DNA from: Puniceicoccaceae bacterium
GTDB lineage: Bacteria > Verrucomicrobiota > Verrucomicrobiia > Opitutales > Coraliomargaritaceae
Assembly: GCA_002729725.1 (NCBI GenBank)
Contig: PBYS01000031.1
Coordinates: 1-64,000 of the forward strand
Reading direction: 5' to 3'
DNA length: 64,000 bases
Part shown: piece after piece, positions 15,916-26,718 of the stretch
Layout of the letters: each line of letters opens with the position of its first letter
Position numbering within the stretch: the stretch's first letter is position 1
Position numbers and translations under genes: made by a program
The notes under the pieces: generated by a model
Databases searched by the model: none
What the model was told of the DNA's origin: nothing
Seen by the model: the letters and a program-made list of their open reading frames with translations, nothing else

Positions 15916-18900
15916 GCTGGTGCCTTGGGGTGCTTACGTAGCCAGCGTTGGATTTCGTTGAGTCGCTTGATGGGGTCTTTGGTTTGGAGCCGCGGGAAAC
16001 GGCTGCCGGACTTTAGGAATTCACCCGATTTACCCGGCATGGCGAGCTTGCAGATCAGGCGATCGCCTTCGCTCTCGACGCGGCGCACACCGGCGAGCTC
16101 AGCGAGGATGCGCACTTGGCTGACGGCGATCAGTGCTTCGGTGGGTAGGGGACGCTTGCCAAAGCGATCGGCCAACTCTTCGGCGATGTTGAGCACGTCT
16201 TCTAGCTTTTCAGCTAAGGCCAGGCGGCGGTAGAAGTCGATGCGCAAGCGGGGCTCGGCGATGTATTCGCTGGGCAAGGAGGCCTCAATTAGCTCGCCTT
16301 TGCGGTTGCCATACTCAGCGTCCTTAATCGCGGCAAAGCTAAAGGAGCCGCTGGTGCTGCGGGCACGGCTGCCGCCCACGCCGGGGGTGATGAAGTCGAG
16401 TTTTACTTCCGCTCGTATGCGGTCGGCTCCTGGCTCGCCTTTGAGACGAGCCACGCTCTGTTTGAGTAGTTGGCAATACAGTTCAAAGCCGATACCGGCG
16501 ATGTGTCCGCTCTGCTGTGAGCCGAGCAGGTTGCCGGCCCCGCGTAATTCCAAGTCGCGCATGGCGATGCGAAAACCGGCCCCTAACTGGTTGTGTTGTT
16601 TGAGCGCGTTTAAGCGCTTTTGCGCTTGTTCCACAACCGCGGCGTGACGGTGCAATAATAAGTAGGCGTAGGCTTGCCGTTTAAAGCGGCCCACTCGGCC
16701 GCGGATTTGATACAGCTGCGCGAGTCCGAAACGGTCGGCTCCTTCGATGATCAATGTATTGCAATTGGGAATATCGATGCCGGATTCGATGATGGTCGTG
16801 CAGACTAACACGTCGAATTTGTGTGCTACGAATTTCGTCATGATTTTTTCCAGCGCGCCCTCAGTCATCTGTCCGTGGCCCACGGCGACTTTGAGCTTGG
16901 GGTGCATGGCTTCGATCTTAGCGGCGACGCCTAGAATGCTGTCGACTCGGTTGTGTAGGTAAAATACTTGTCCACCGCGATCGGTCTCGGCTTGGATCGC
17001 GGATTTGATTAGTTTTTCATCGTAGCTTTTTACAATGGTTTCGATGGGGCGGCGGTCCACTGGTGGGGTCTCGATCACACTCATAGCCCGTGCGCCTGCC
17101 ATGGCGAGGTAGAGTGTGCGCGGGATCGGTGTGGCACTGAGTGTCAGGATGTCCACATTGCTGCGAAGTTGCTTAATACGCTCTTTTTGTTTCACACCGA
17201 AGCGTTGCTCCTCGTCGACGATTAAAAGGCCGAGATCTTGAAAGATAACGTCTTGGCTAAGCAAGCGATGGGTGCCGATGACGATATCGACCTTACCGGC
17301 TGCGAGGTGTGCGATGCTTTCTTTATTTTGTTTCGTGCTACGAAACCGGCTGATCATGTCGACAATGATCGGGTATTGAGCCATGCGCTCGCAAAAGGTG
17401 TTAAAGTGCTGTTGGCAGAGCACTGTGGTGGGCACTAGCATGGCGACTTGTTTGCCCGCGAGCACCGCTTTGAGGGCCGCGCGAATGGCGACCTCTGTCT
17501 TGCCAAAGCCCACGTCGCCGCAAATCAAGCGATCCATGGCTTCTTCTTTTTCCATGTCTTGCTTGGTGGCTTCGATCGCCGCGAGCTGGTCGGGCGTTTC
17601 TTTAAACGGAAAGGCGGCTTCAAAGTCTTTTTGCCAAGGGTGATCGGGTGGAAATGCAAAGCCGCCCGCTTGGCTGCGACGGGCGTGAAGTTGCAGCATT
17701 TCTGCTGCGTAGTCCAGCGTGGCCAACTCAGCGGCGGCACGAGTCTTGTCCCAGGCGGCGCCACCCACTTTGGCGAGCTTGGGGCTGGACTTGGTGAGGC
17801 CGACGTAGCGGGTGAGTAGGTGCGATTCTTGCAGGGGCACATGCACCGTCATTTGCTCCGCAAACTCGACGGAGATCACCTCTTTGGAGCCACCTTGTAT
17901 TTCTAGCTGTGTGAGTCCGCGAAAGAGGCAAACGCCGTGTTGCAAATGCACCAGTGGGTCGCCGTCTGCTAGCTCGGTAAAGTCGAGCAATTGATCCACT
18001 TGAGAAATGGTGGGGCGCGCGCGCGCTTCGTTGCGGTCGACTTTACGGCTGCGTCGTCCGAAATACTCGGTGTCGGTGATGCATACGAATCCCGATCTTG
18101 CATTCGTTTGAAAGGGGAGGTGGAGCTTTGCCGACGAGTTGCTTGGTCGGAAAATGAAGCCACCTGAGATCGTGCCTTGCACGAACTGGCAGCTAAGCTT
18201 TGCGGTTTTCGTATTTTCTGTGAGTAGTTCTTGGATGCGTTGGGCTTCGCTCTTGCCCGCGGTCGCGAAGACGATGTGAAGCCCCTCTTGCGCCCAGTCT
18301 GCGATTTGGTTCTCAAATTTGTGGCGCGCCTCTTGTTCAGACTCGAAACGATCATAGCCGATCTGTGCGTGAGCGGTCTGAAAGCAATAGTCGCTGGTCG
18401 CTTCAGAGCGAATCTCCACTCGCTGGGCGGAGCGGAAGAGTGCGGGATCTGTATCCAATTCGCAAATACCAGTGAGCGCGTCACGTTGATTGCGTTGGGC
18501 GAGTACTTGGTAGAATGAACGTAGAGACGTCACTCCACCTTCGCTCTTTGAGCTTCGGCGGACAAGTGGCGTGACGTCGCTACGTGAGTCTGTGTTTTGT
18601 AGCGATGCCGCGCTAGCGGCGTCTTGCGTGGTGCTGGGAGACGTCACTGGCGTGACGTCGCTACGTGAGTCTGTGTTTTGTAGCGATGCCGCGCTAGCGG
18701 CGTCTTGCGTGGTGCTGGAAGACGTCACTAGCGTGACGTCGCTACGGGGAATCGGCAGCTTTTCAAATCGATAAGGGTGCTCACGCACGAGTGAGGCGGG
18801 GTCTTCGAACGCCCATTGGACCGCTGCTGTGGGCAGGTAGCCGAGTAGTGCACCTTCGGCGCTTGCTGCGGAGTTTTTTGAGTCGCTTTGGTCCGAGACG

Positions 18901-19559
18901 GCGGCAGCGATGTGAATGGAGGGGACGTCGTCTTGGGTGCGTTGACTGGTGGGGTCGAAGCTGCGAATGCTCTCGATCTCGTCGCCGAAAAAATCGATGC
19001 GGTAGGGGCACTGGGCATCGTAGGGATAGATGTCGATCAGGCCGCCACGGGTGGCGATTTGCCCGGGTTGTTCGCAGAGTGCTTCCGAGTCGTAGTCGAA
19101 CACGGTGCTGAGCTGGTCGATCAACTCGCGGAAGGGCTGGCTTTGACCGACTTCGAGTGTCAGGCGCCGTTGAGCAAAGTCGGCTTTGGCGGGGCATGCT
19201 CCCAGCAGAGCTTCGGGGGTAGCTATCAGTAGTCGTCGGTCGGGCGCGGTTTCTAGTAAGGCACTGAGCACCGAAAGACGGTCGCATATGCGGTCGGCGC
19301 GGCGTTGGGCGTCGATGTCGGGTGGAGGATCTTCGGGGAAGCAGAGGATCTGCAGGGCGGGGCTCGTGGTCGACCATGTGGCAAAACGCTCCACTTCGGC
19401 AGCCAGTTCTTGTGCGCGGCGCGGGTCGGCGACCAAGGCGAGGGTGAGGGAGGCGGGGGATGCGCTTGCGAGTGAGTGCAGCAGCGGTGCACGCGCCTGC
19501 GCGCAAACGCCGTGGTAGAGCGTAGGTGTTGGCGTGGCTGCTTTACTTTGTGAGGGCAC
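15912..19559 (-). CDS. mfd: Transcription-repair coupling factor Mfd
   Basis: 1,215-aa ATP-dependent translocase that removes stalled RNA polymerase and recruits UvrA. Domains in order: UvrB-like N-terminal region (about 1-250), a disordered insert (about 270-346), RNA-polymerase-interacting CarD-like domain ([13 protein letters not shown], about 530), and the RecG-like helicase with Walker [12 protein letters not shown] (about 680), [19 protein letters not shown] (about 780), [11 protein letters not shown] and [15 protein letters not shown]. The insert has two exact-length 27-aa repeats (RSDV...NTDS) encoded by 81-bp REP-like DNA units. It starts 12 nt after rnc and is likely co-transcribed. 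Confidence 0.97.
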   Translation of the reverse strand: MPSQSKAATPTPTLYHGVCAQARAPLLHSLASASPASLTLALVADPRRAQELAAEVERFATWSTTSPALQILCFPEDPPPDIDAQRRADRICDRLSVLSALLETAPDRRLLIATPEALLGACPAKADFAQRRLTLEVGQSQPFRELIDQLSTVFDYDSEALCEQPGQIATRGGLIDIYPYDAQCPYRIDFFGDEIESIRSFDPTSQRTQDDVPSIHIAAAVSDQSDSKNSAASAEGALLGYLPTAAVQWAFEDPASLVREHPYRFEKLPIPRSDVTLVTSSSTTQDAASAASLQNTDSRSDVTPVTSPSTTQDAASAASLQNTDSRSDVTPLVRRSSKSEGGVTSLRSFYQVLAQRNQRDALTGICELDTDPALFRSAQRVEIRSEATSDYCFQTAHAQIGYDRFESEQEARHKFENQIADWAQEGLHIVFATAGKSEAQRIQELLTENTKTAKLSCQFVQGTISGGFIFRPSNSSAKLHLPFQTNARSGFVCITDTEYFGRRSRKVDRNEARARPTISQVDQLLDFTELADGDPLVHLQHGVCLFRGLTQLEIQGGSKEVISVEFAEQMTVHVPLQESHLLTRYVGLTKSSPKLAKVGGAAWDKTRAAAELATLDYAAEMLQLHARRSQAGGFAFPPDHPWQKDFEAAFPFKETPDQLAAIEATKQDMEKEEAMDRLICGDVGFGKTEVAIRAALKAVLAGKQVAMLVPTTVLCQQHFNTFCERMAQYPIIVDMISRFRSTKQNKESIAHLAAGKVDIVIGTHRLLSQDVIFQDLGLLIVDEEQRFGVKQKERIKQLRSNVDILTLSATPIPRTLYLAMAGARAMSVIETPPVDRRPIETIVKSYDEKLIKSAIQAETDRGGQVFYLHNRVDSILGVAAKIEAMHPKLKVAVGHGQMTEGALEKIMTKFVAHKFDVLVCTTIIESGIDIPNCNTLIIEGADRFGLAQLYQIRGRVGRFKRQAYAYLLLHRHAAVVEQAQKRLNALKQHNQLGAGFRIAMRDLELRGAGNLLGSQQSGHIAGIGFELYCQLLKQSVARLKGEPGADRIRAEVKLDFITPGVGGSRARSTSGSFSFAAIKDAEYGNRKGELIEASLPSEYIAEPRLRIDFYRRLALAEKLEDVLNIAEELADRFGKRPLPTEALIAVSQVRILAELAGVRRVESEGDRLICKLAMPGKSGEFLKSGSRFPRLQTKDPIKRLNEIQRWLRKHPKAPA
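18521..18750. repeat. Tandem 81-bp REP-like units inside mfd
   Basis: Two near-identical copies containing gtgacgtcgctacgtgagtc and tgtagcgatgccgcgctagc, plus flanking partial copies. The unit shares the tgtagcgatg...cg core with the REP units around the RAYT gene. Its length, 81 bp, is a multiple of three and leaves the mfd frame intact. Confidence 0.85.
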
Positions 19560-19571
19560 CTGGGACTTCGC

Positions 19572-20249
19572 TTATTTTAAATGTTCGAGAGCCACGGCGG
19601 CGGCTTTAGCTTCGGCGGCTTTTTTAGAGCTGCCTGTGCCACGGCCGAGTTCTTTGCCTCCCAGAAAGACGGCGGCGCTATAGTGACGGTCGTGATCGGG
19701 CCCTACGGCGGGCAATTCTTGATAACGGGGCACTTCGCCGGCGTGATGCTTTTGCGACCACTCTTGCAGTTTGCCCTTGGGGTTTTGGTTGCCCGCGCTG
19801 AGCTCGATCGCGTCGATTTGATCGCCGAAGAGGTGGAGGATCGTTTGGCGTGCGGGGGCGAGGCCGGCGTCGAGGTAGACGGCGCCGATGAGTGCTTCGA
19901 GCGCATCTTCCAACATCGCTTTACTGGGCTCGGCCTGGTGTTGGCGATGGGCGTCGCTAACTTCGAGGTATTTGCCCAGCTCCTTGGATTGTGCCACGCG
20001 GGCAAGTGATTTGCCATTCACGATGCTGGCGCGGCAGCGATCGAGTGCGCCCTCGTCGGCCTGTGGAAACTTGTTGTAGAGCACTTCCGCGACCACTAAG
20101 TCGAGTACCGCATCGCCGAGAAATTCCAGCCGTTGGTTATCGCCGCTGGCGCGATCGCAGCTCGAGTGCGTGAGCGCGAGTTGCAGCAAGGTCTCATCCT
20201 GAAAGCTGTGTTGAGAGATCGGTTCGAAGAGTCGGTCGGGCGTGTGCAT
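19572..20249 (-). CDS. rnc: Ribonuclease III
   Basis: 225-aa double-strand-specific endoribonuclease for rRNA and mRNA processing. The catalytic domain signature NQRLEFLGDAVLDLVVAEVLY is at about 38-58, with the second acidic cluster DALEALIGAVYLDAGL at about 115-130. The C-terminal double-stranded RNA-binding domain (about 155-223) runs from NPKGKLQEWSQKHHAG to GSSKKAAEAKAAAVALEHL. Full length for the family. First gene of an rnc-mfd pair. Confidence 0.96.
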   Translation of the reverse strand: MHTPDRLFEPISQHSFQDETLLQLALTHSSCDRASGDNQRLEFLGDAVLDLVVAEVLYNKFPQADEGALDRCRASIVNGKSLARVAQSKELGKYLEVSDAHRQHQAEPSKAMLEDALEALIGAVYLDAGLAPARQTILHLFGDQIDAIELSAGNQNPKGKLQEWSQKHHAGEVPRYQELPAVGPDHDRHYSAAVFLGGKELGRGTGSSKKAAEAKAAAVALEHLK

Positions 20250-20382
20250 CTTATGTGAAAAATTTGGAGCTTGTGGGTTTACCGCTTGCGCTGGAGAGGT
20301 CTCTCATGCAGCTTACACCTAGTTCATTTCGGTCCGGCTGCAAATACTGGAATCGCATTTCGCTCTCATTTATACAAATACC

Positions 20383-21936
20383 TTGTCGAAAGAAAAATCG
20401 CTCTCGTCTGTGTCTAAGGCCAAGATCTTTGTCCTAGATACCAATGTTCTCCTGCACGATCCGCAGTGCCTCCATAAGTTTGAGGATAATACGATCGCCA
20501 TACCAGTCGAAGTGCTGGAAGAGTTAGATGGCAAGAAATCGGCGCCTGGGGAGCTTGGCTTCTCCGCGCGTAAAATCCACCGTGATTTGCGTGCGCTCTT
20601 TGATGAAGGCTTGGAGACGCCGCCGGAACTCAATGGTCAGGGTAGCTCCGCGCTGAGCCGCAAACTCCCCAATGGTGGGCGCCTGGTGGTGGTGATTAAC
20701 GACTATATGGTTGCGGGAGAGAGCGAGAGCGAAGTGCTGAATCGTCTCAAGGCCACCTTGGTCAATTTGGAGAAAATGGATAGCCGGATTTTGGCGTCCG
20801 TCTTTTTTCTGAAGGAGGTCTGCCCCGATAGTCGAGTGATTTTAGTCACCAAAGATGCCAATATGGCACTCAAGGGCATCGCCTTGGGCTTAGAGGTTCA
20901 GGATTACATGAATGACAAGGTGACCACTGCCAAACTGGGTGGTGGTTGTAAGACGATCGTAGTGGAGGATGCGGACTATGAGCGTTTTCTGGAAGAGCAG
21001 GGGGTGGATCTCTCGCCTGAGCTGACCAGTCACTTGTATTTGAATGAGTATATTTACATCAGCAATGGTGAGTTTAGTGAGCCTGCACGCTACCGTGGGG
21101 ATGGGCAGTTGGATGCCTTGATTCTGGGCACTGATGTCGGGGTGAAAATTCCGAAAGGTATACGCATTTACCCGCTCAATTCGGAGCAGCGAATGCTGAT
21201 GGATGCGTTGCTGGATGAAGACATTAAGCTCGTGACCTGCAGCGGTAAGGCGGGCACGGGTAAGACTCTGGTCTCGATTGCGATGGCACTGTTTCAAACC
21301 ATTGGAGAGGACAACTTGTATGAGCGTGTCTTTATTACGCGTCCCCTGGTGCATATTGGTAAAGATACCGGCGCCTTGCCTGGGACGCTGGAAGAAAAAA
21401 TGGCACCCTATATCGCGCCGTTTTTTGATAATTTAGAGGTGCTCTTTAGTAATCGCAAGGTGGTGAAGCAGGAAGAGCCTGCCAATGAGGATGCGCACAT
21501 CAATCGGATCACCTCGACGCGTAAGCGTAAGAAGGCGATGGCGAAACTGGCCAAGCAGCCTTCAAAGCAAGAGAGTGCCGAAGAGGATAATAAGCCGCGC
21601 AAGCCCTTTCAGTTCCTGTTTGATTACGGCATGGTTGAGGTCGAAGCGATGACCTTTATTCGCGGCCGTTCGCTCTCGAATACGATTTTTATCATCGATG
21701 AGGCGCAGAATCTAACACCGCATGAGGCCAAGACAGTTGTTAGCCGCATGGCTGAGGGCTCGAAGGTGATCCTGCTCGGGGATCCGTATCAAGTGGATAG
21801 TATGTTCTTGGATGCGTGGTCCAATGGTCTGGTGCACACCGCACAGCGCCTCAAGGGCACGGAGATCACCGCCCACTTAGAGCTGAGCACAGGAGTGCGC
21901 TCCGAGTTGGCAGACCTGGCGGCAGATCTGTTGTAG
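20383..21936 (+). CDS. PIN-PhoH fusion ATPase (PhoH2/YlaK-type)
   Basis: 517 aa. The N-terminal PIN ribonuclease-like domain ([14 protein letters not shown]..., about 14-150) with acidic residues is followed by a PhoH ATPase domain (about 265-517): Walker [19 protein letters not shown], Walker [16 protein letters not shown], and [11 protein letters not shown]-PhoH proteins are RNA helicase/ribonucleases. The start is uncertain: TTG at 20383 or GTG at 20410, both without a clear ribosome-binding site. The stop codon TAG lies in ttgtagcgatg, the first bases of a REP-type sequence, so the native end may have been replaced by repeat DNA. Confidence 0.93.
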   Translation: MSKEKSLSSVSKAKIFVLDTNVLLHDPQCLHKFEDNTIAIPVEVLEELDGKKSAPGELGFSARKIHRDLRALFDEGLETPPELNGQGSSALSRKLPNGGRLVVVINDYMVAGESESEVLNRLKATLVNLEKMDSRILASVFFLKEVCPDSRVILVTKDANMALKGIALGLEVQDYMNDKVTTAKLGGGCKTIVVEDADYERFLEEQGVDLSPELTSHLYLNEYIYISNGEFSEPARYRGDGQLDALILGTDVGVKIPKGIRIYPLNSEQRMLMDALLDEDIKLVTCSGKAGTGKTLVSIAMALFQTIGEDNLYERVFITRPLVHIGKDTGALPGTLEEKMAPYIAPFFDNLEVLFSNRKVVKQEEPANEDAHINRITSTRKRKKAMAKLAKQPSKQESAEEDNKPRKPFQFLFDYGMVEVEAMTFIRGRSLSNTIFIIDEAQNLTPHEAKTVVSRMAEGSKVILLGDPYQVDSMFLDAWSNGLVHTAQRLKGTEITAHLELSTGVRSELADLAADLL

Positions 21937-22021
21937 CGATGTTGTAGTGATGTGACGCCAGTCACGTCCGTAGGGTCCTGGAATGCAACATTGGACGTTG
22001 AGCGTTGGACGTTCAACGTTT
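21932..22021. repeat. REP remnant plus GTTGGACGTT-type repeat after phoH
   Basis: Contains tgtagtgatgtgacgccagtcacgtc (a diverged REP core with inverted halves), then acattggacgttgagcgttg and gacgttcaacgttt, the second repeat family of this window. It lies between convergent phoH and glyA. Confidence 0.75.
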
Positions 22022-22032
22022 CCAAGTTACAT

Positions 22033-22070
22033 AAAAAAGGCGGACTTGCTTTCGCAGGTCCGCCTTGGAT
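22033..22070 (-). terminator. Intrinsic terminator of glyA
   Basis: 13-bp stem with one G-U type mismatch (22037-22049 with 22054-22066), loop TTTC, followed on the minus strand by a T-run (complement of the A-run at 22033-22038). It sits 22 nt after the glyA stop. Confidence 0.85.
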
Positions 22071-22091
22071 TTTTAAATTATACGCGCTGCC

Positions 22092-23375
22092 TTAGTAAGG
22101 CAGTGGATATTTCGCGGCAAGCTCAGCGACGCGTGCTTTGACGTCTTCGAGTGCTGCGTCCAGACCGTCGGTGTCGATGGCTTTCAGCACGGTGTCGATG
22201 CAGTCGGCGATGGTGACCATGTCGGCTTCAACGAAGCCGCGGCTGGTGACCGCCGGTGTGCCGAGGCGAATGCCGGATGCTTTGAAAGGAGAGCGTGTCT
22301 CGAAGGGCACGGTGTTCTTGTTGCAAGTGATGTGTGCGCGATCGAGCGTCTCTTGCGCGACCTTGGCTGTGAGGTCAGGCAGGTTTGCGCGTAAGTCGAC
22401 CAAGAAGAGGTGATTGTCGGAACCCCCGGAGATGAGCTTGTAGCCACGTTCCATCATGGCTGCCGCGAGTGCTTGCGAGTTTTTGACGATTTGAGCGGCG
22501 TAGTCCTTGAAGCTGGGCTTGAGGGCTTCACCGAAGCAGACTGCTTTGGCTGCGATGACGTGCATGAGCGGGCCGCCTTGACCACCTGGGAACATTGCAG
22601 AGTCGATGATTTTGGCGTGCTCGGCTTTGCAAAGAATCAGGCCGCCACGTGGGCCGCGTAGGGTCTTGTGCGTGGTGGTGGTGACGAAGTCGGCGTGTGG
22701 CACAGGAGAAGGATGAACGCCTGCGGCGACTAAGCCTGCGATGTGAGCAATGTCGGCGAAGAGATAGGCGCCGACGGAGCGAGCGATTTCGCCCATACGT
22801 TCGAAGTCGATGATGCGTGAATAGGCGGATGCGCCTACAGTGATCATTTTGGGCTTTTCCTTTTCGGCCACTGCAGCGAGTTCGTCGTAGTTAATCAGGC
22901 CGGTGTCTTCGCCGACGCCGTATTGCACGAATTCGTAGAGTTTGCCCGAGAAATTGACGGGGCTGCCGTGTGTGAGGTGTCCGCCGTGGGCGAGGTTCAT
23001 GCCCAGCACCTTGTCGCCTGGTTGGAGCACGGAGGTGTAGACAGCGAAATTAGCTTGTGAGCCGGAGTGGGGCTGCACGTTTGCGTGATCCGCGCCGAAG
23101 AGTTCTTTAGCGCGCTCGATGGCGAGGCGCTCGACGACATCGACGTGCTCGCAACCACCGTACCAGCGTTTGCCGGGATAGCCTTCAGCGTATTTGTTGG
23201 TCAGGATGCTGCCTTGAGCTTCCATGACGGCTGGGTAAGTGAAATTTTCTGACGCGATGAGCTCGATATGGCTTTCTTGGCGTTGACGCTCCGCAGCGAT
23301 GGCGGCGGCGATTTCAGGATCGATTGCGGCGATCGGGTTGGCGTTGAGGGCGGGATTGGATGTTGCTGTGCTCAT
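22092..23375 (-). CDS. glyA: Serine hydroxymethyltransferase
   Basis: 427-aa PLP enzyme converting serine and tetrahydrofolate to glycine and methylene-THF. Visible signatures: [50 protein letters not shown], the PLP lysine in [15 protein letters not shown] (about 236) and [12 protein letters not shown]. Full length. It is the last gene of a minus-strand run (thioesterase, surE, secreted protein, glyA) with gaps of 15-39 nt, and is followed by a terminator. Confidence 0.98.
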   Translation of the reverse strand: MSTATSNPALNANPIAAIDPEIAAAIAAERQRQESHIELIASENFTYPAVMEAQGSILTNKYAEGYPGKRWYGGCEHVDVVERLAIERAKELFGADHANVQPHSGSQANFAVYTSVLQPGDKVLGMNLAHGGHLTHGSPVNFSGKLYEFVQYGVGEDTGLINYDELAAVAEKEKPKMITVGASAYSRIIDFERMGEIARSVGAYLFADIAHIAGLVAAGVHPSPVPHADFVTTTTHKTLRGPRGGLILCKAEHAKIIDSAMFPGGQGGPLMHVIAAKAVCFGEALKPSFKDYAAQIVKNSQALAAAMMERGYKLISGGSDNHLFLVDLRANLPDLTAKVAQETLDRAHITCNKNTVPFETRSPFKASGIRLGTPAVTSRGFVEADMVTIADCIDTVLKAIDTDGLDAALEDVKARVAELAAKYPLPY

Positions 23376-23414
23376 TGTTTGAGTGGTTTGAAAATAGTGC
23401 TTGGGCGAGGTTGT

Positions 23415-24938
23415 TTAGAAGGGCCAGATCCATTCGCGGGCGGAGGATTTTTTCGCAGCGGGAGCTTCTGGCTCGGCTGTTGGGATCGCGGCGTCGGGAC
23501 TTGGAGCAGGTGTTGTTGCGGCAGTTGTGGTCGTGTTGTCGTCTGTGGAGTCGTCGGCGGAGTCGGCTTCGCTTGTTGCGGGGGCGGTTTTTTCGCTCCA
23601 GAAGGGCCACCACCATGGATCCGTCTCGCGGGCTTCTTCGTATTCCTCGGCCAGCATCGCGTCGGGGGAGGGCGCGGCTTCGTTTTCGCCAAAGGGCCAT
23701 GCCCAGCGTGCAAAGGTGCGTCCCCAGCCGCTGTTTTGTTGCTGAGCGGGGTCGATGCCAGCGGCCTCGGCCAGTGTAATCATTTGCTGCGCTACGTCGG
23801 CACGCCCTTTCAGGTGCTCCGCAAGTTTACTGCTGTCAGTGGGGGCGGCGGCGCGAGTGCGTGTGGGCACGCCGTCCAGTGGGCGGCCTGGCTTATATTC
23901 GTAGATGACAAAGCCGCGTCCGATGGGGCTTAGGATTTTGCGCATACCATTGTCCCAGCGCATGAAAATGTCCTGTCCTTGCATCCTCCAGTCGCCCTCT
24001 AGCTTGCGATCCAGTGAAGTGTTGAGGTTCCCGAAACGCGCGATTTCGACGCGCTCAAAGGAGTTGTCTGAGAGCTTGATGAGCCAGTTGCCGCGATAGA
24101 ACGCCAGTGCGTTTTTACGACTGGAAAAGGCAATGCCACCGGTGTGAATCTCGCGTTCTGACTGGTAGTTGGCCATCCACGCGCTCGGAACTTTGTTCTC
24201 GATGGTGCGAGCCGCTGGACGCACTTCGCTTTCGTCGTCTTCAATGATTTTTCCGGCCTCGATCATCTTGTAGGCGAACTCACGCTTGTTTGGGCGGAGG
24301 ATGGAGTATTGTCCGCTGTCCCATGCGATATGCAGTTCGCTGCCTTGTTTGGCCCAGGAGCCGCGTAGGCCGTCTTGACCGCCTGCGGTGGTGGCTGCGG
24401 AGCGATCAGGCTCGATGAGCACATACTCCGCTTCGGCATCAGATTGGCCGATCTTCCAGATGCCGAAGTAGCCTTTTGCTTTGTCACGGTCGGAGCTTAG
24501 TTGGCTCTCCTTTGTGGGCGTTTTGGCCCATTGGCCTAGTACCTCGGAGGGGACCTGTTGGGCCTTTACGGTGTAGCGTTCATTGCCACTGTTGTCGAAG
24601 TGGGTGATGGCGAAACCTAGCTTGTCGCGTAGAATGCGGTGTTGGCTACCGTCGGACCACTGTAGAGTGGCGCTCTCCGCGGTGCTAGTCCAGCTGCCTT
24701 GGTAAACGCTGCGGTCGCTGTTGTCGCCCCAGAAATATGAGGCGCGCCCTTGGCTTTTGACTAATAGGACCAGTGCCCCTTGGTTGGGAGTCTCGATCTG
24801 CCAAGTGCCACGAAAGAGGTCGTTACTGCTTTGTGCGTGAGTGCTTTGGCTAAGTAAGCTGAAGATCGCCAGACCGCAGAAAAGGACGGCGAGGGATCGA
24901 AAAAACTGTGTGCATCTCTGCGCGGGGAATAAAATCAT
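23415..24938 (-). CDS. Secreted protein with three internal repeats, unknown function
   Basis: 507 aa. Signal peptide (hydrophobic LAVLFCGLAIFSLLSQSTHA, cleavage near AQS). Three repeats of about 75 residues begin FRGTWQIE (about 42), YFGIWKIG (about 157) and YRGNWLIK (about 285). Each continues with a G-W strand, then W-x-(D/N)-G and an I-L pair (WSDGSQHRIL, WDSGQYSIL, WDNGMRKIL). They look like small beta-barrel or lipocalin-like units. The C-terminus is a Pro/Ala/Thr/Asp-rich tail with Trp-Pro-Phe clusters (WPFGENEAA, WWWPFWSE, and the end EWIWPF). No known family recognised. It lies 38 nt after surE and 39 nt before glyA. Confidence 0.75.
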   Translation of the reverse strand: MILFPAQRCTQFFRSLAVLFCGLAIFSLLSQSTHAQSSNDLFRGTWQIETPNQGALVLLVKSQGRASYFWGDNSDRSVYQGSWTSTAESATLQWSDGSQHRILRDKLGFAITHFDNSGNERYTVKAQQVPSEVLGQWAKTPTKESQLSSDRDKAKGYFGIWKIGQSDAEAEYVLIEPDRSAATTAGGQDGLRGSWAKQGSELHIAWDSGQYSILRPNKREFAYKMIEAGKIIEDDESEVRPAARTIENKVPSAWMANYQSEREIHTGGIAFSSRKNALAFYRGNWLIKLSDNSFERVEIARFGNLNTSLDRKLEGDWRMQGQDIFMRWDNGMRKILSPIGRGFVIYEYKPGRPLDGVPTRTRAAAPTDSSKLAEHLKGRADVAQQMITLAEAAGIDPAQQQNSGWGRTFARWAWPFGENEAAPSPDAMLAEEYEEARETDPWWWPFWSEKTAPATSEADSADDSTDDNTTTTAATTPAPSPDAAIPTAEPEAPAAKKSSAREWIWPF

Positions 24939-24976
24939 AACTAGTGCCTATTTTTCACAGTTGCAACAGGCAAGAA

Positions 24977-25762
24977 TTATTCCTGAGGCCTGCCGATTCT
25001 GGAGAAGTTTAAGAGGCTACGGCTAATGCGCCCGCTGTCGAGCACTGCGCGGTCAGATTCGGGGTGCGGTTCGACCACCGTGCCGTCAGAATACCGGAAA
25101 CTGTATTTACCTGGACTCGTTTCGATGAAGAGGCTGCCGAGCTGTAGCTTAGCTGGGAAGGTCTCGACTACGGGAGTATCTGCTGCCGTCTCTAGGGGGA
25201 AGTTGATATTGACGACGCTGCCGATGTAGGCGGATTTGTTTTTGAGCGTGTCGAGTGCCATTTGTGCGGCATGGGTGGCGGCTTCTTTGAGTGATGCATT
25301 GAATGCTTTGTTGCCTATGCCATTGGCATCCCGGATAGAGTCAAATAGGTGCGTGGGCACACTCTGGCTAAAGGCAATCGCGGGCAAATCCCATAATACG
25401 CCTTCGATCGCACCAGCGACGGTGCCCGAGCTGAGAATTAAAGTTTCGGTGGTATTGAATCCAATATTGATACCCGATAATACAATGTCTGGCTTTTCGG
25501 GGAGTAAGTTACCCAGCGCGATATTGACGCAGTCTGAGGGAGTTCCGCTAATGGCCCAAGCTTGCACGCCAGCTGCGAAATAGGATGGGCTGTCGATGAC
25601 TTCAATCTCGCCGTGGCGAGTCATGCAACGGCCGGTCCAGCTTTGCTCAAAGGCAGGCGCAGCGACCGAAACACGAAAATGCGGTATCAGCGCCTCGACG
25701 AGGCGGTGGAGAAAGGCGGACTGAATGCCGTCGTCGTTAGTGACGAGTGCGTGTGGTTTCAT
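24977..25762 (-). CDS. surE: 5'-nucleotidase SurE
   Basis: 261-aa metal-dependent nucleoside monophosphatase. N-terminal [12 protein letters not shown] holds the metal-binding DD pair; [14 protein letters not shown] and the [27 protein letters not shown] segment are family signatures. Length is usual. It follows the thioesterase gene by 15 nt. In many bacteria surE is linked with repair or stationary-phase genes; here it is with glyA. Confidence 0.95.
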   Translation of the reverse strand: MKPHALVTNDDGIQSAFLHRLVEALIPHFRVSVAAPAFEQSWTGRCMTRHGEIEVIDSPSYFAAGVQAWAISGTPSDCVNIALGNLLPEKPDIVLSGINIGFNTTETLILSSGTVAGAIEGVLWDLPAIAFSQSVPTHLFDSIRDANGIGNKAFNASLKEAATHAAQMALDTLKNKSAYIGSVVNINFPLETAADTPVVETFPAKLQLGSLFIETSPGKYSFRYSDGTVVEPHPESDRAVLDSGRISRSLLNFSRIGRPQE

Positions 25763-25777
25763 AGGTTTATATTGGGC

Positions 25778-26239
25778 TTAAACCCCCTTAGGTCGTTGGA
25801 GCACTTCGGCCGGTGCTTTAGTTATGCGTGCGCGCAAGTCGTCGGGTAACTCGACAGATTTGAGTGCGCCGTCTTCGCACAGTTGCGCTAAGATCGTTGT
25901 CATGTGCCCTTTACCAGCCTGTGTGCGGGAGCCATCTTCATTATGGCGGAAGATGCGGAACTGGTAATCGATCGCTCGATCTTTAACCGATTTGACTGCG
26001 AGATGGATGTCGATGGTATCGCCGAAGCGCAGCGGGGAGGAGAACTTGCATTCCGCTCGGGCACGTGGCCAGCCGACCAGTTCGCCTGGCTTTGTGCGAA
26101 TGAGGTCTACGCCCGCGGCTTCGAAAAAGTCGCGTTCGGCCGTTTCCATATACTTAAAAAAATTAGAGAAATGGACCAGTCCCGCCATGTCGGTTTCCGA
26201 AAACTCGATACGGCGGGTGGAAGTGTGTTCGTAAGGCAT
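25778..26239 (-). CDS. Acyl-CoA thioesterase, YbgC/4HBT hot-dog family
   Basis: 153-aa hot-dog-fold thioesterase. [31 protein letters not shown] shows the 4HBT catalytic pattern (Asp in TDMAGLVHF), and [20 protein letters not shown] is typical of the second strand region. ATG at 26239 chosen; a TTG 12 codons upstream is in frame but adds a non-conserved peptide. First gene of the operon with surE and glyA. Substrate unknown; a short- to medium-chain acyl-CoA is likely. Confidence 0.9.
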   Translation of the reverse strand: MPYEHTSTRRIEFSETDMAGLVHFSNFFKYMETAERDFFEAAGVDLIRTKPGELVGWPRARAECKFSSPLRFGDTIDIHLAVKSVKDRAIDYQFRIFRHNEDGSRTQAGKGHMTTILAQLCEDGALKSVELPDDLRARITKAPAEVLQRPKGV

Positions 26240-26295
26240 GCGTGGCAGTGATGCCGTTGCTGACGCGAAAGGCAATCATAGGAGTTATTTTTGTC

Positions 26296-26662
26296 TGTAG
26301 CGATGCGACGCCAGTCGCGTCTGCGTGGTCCAGGCATACCATATTGGGCGTTGAGTGTTCGACCTTCCTGGAGACCTCGCTAGCGCGAGTTCGCTACGGT
26401 GCGTTTTTTTGTAGCGATGCGACGCCAGTCGCGTCTGCGCGGTCCAGGCATACCATATTGGGCGTTGAGCGTTCGAGCTTCCCGGAGACCTCGCTAGCGC
26501 GAGTTCGCTACGGTGCGTTTTTTTGTAGCGATGCGACGCCAGTCGCGTCTTCGTGGTCCAAGCATACCATATTGGGCGTTGAGTGTTCGAGCTTCCCGGA
26601 GACCTCGCTGGCGCGAGTTCGCTACGGTGCGTTCTTTGTAGCGATGCGACGCCAGTCGCGTC
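26296..26662. repeat. REP array of 114-bp units upstream of RAYT
   Basis: Three full units starting at 26296, 26410 and 26524, and a partial fourth at about 26637. Each begins tgtagcgatgcgacgccagt with the self-complementary cgacgccagtcg core, contains ccaggcataccatattgggc, and ends with cgctagcgcgagttcgctac. Period 114 bp. The middle holds a gttgagtgttcgac-type segment shared with the second repeat family. Confidence 0.92.
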
Positions 26663-26718
26663 GCTTATCGTTGTTCGTTTAGCCTTGAGTTATTATCGAG
26701 TTTAATGAGTCTATTAAT

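Noticed and set aside
18781-19506. 241-aa Arg-rich minus frame
   Set aside because: Shadow of mfd in another frame.
23376-23414. Possible glycine riboswitch before glyA
   Set aside because: Only 39 bases separate glyA from the upstream gene; too short, and no riboswitch fold is visible.
23268-23933. Plus-strand 221-aa Gly/Cys-rich frame
   Set aside because: Antisense of the secreted repeat protein and the glyA start; composition is an artefact.
26296-26662. CRISPR-like array of regular 114-bp period
   Set aside because: The whole unit repeats, without unique spacers, and it flanks a RAYT gene; it is a REP array.
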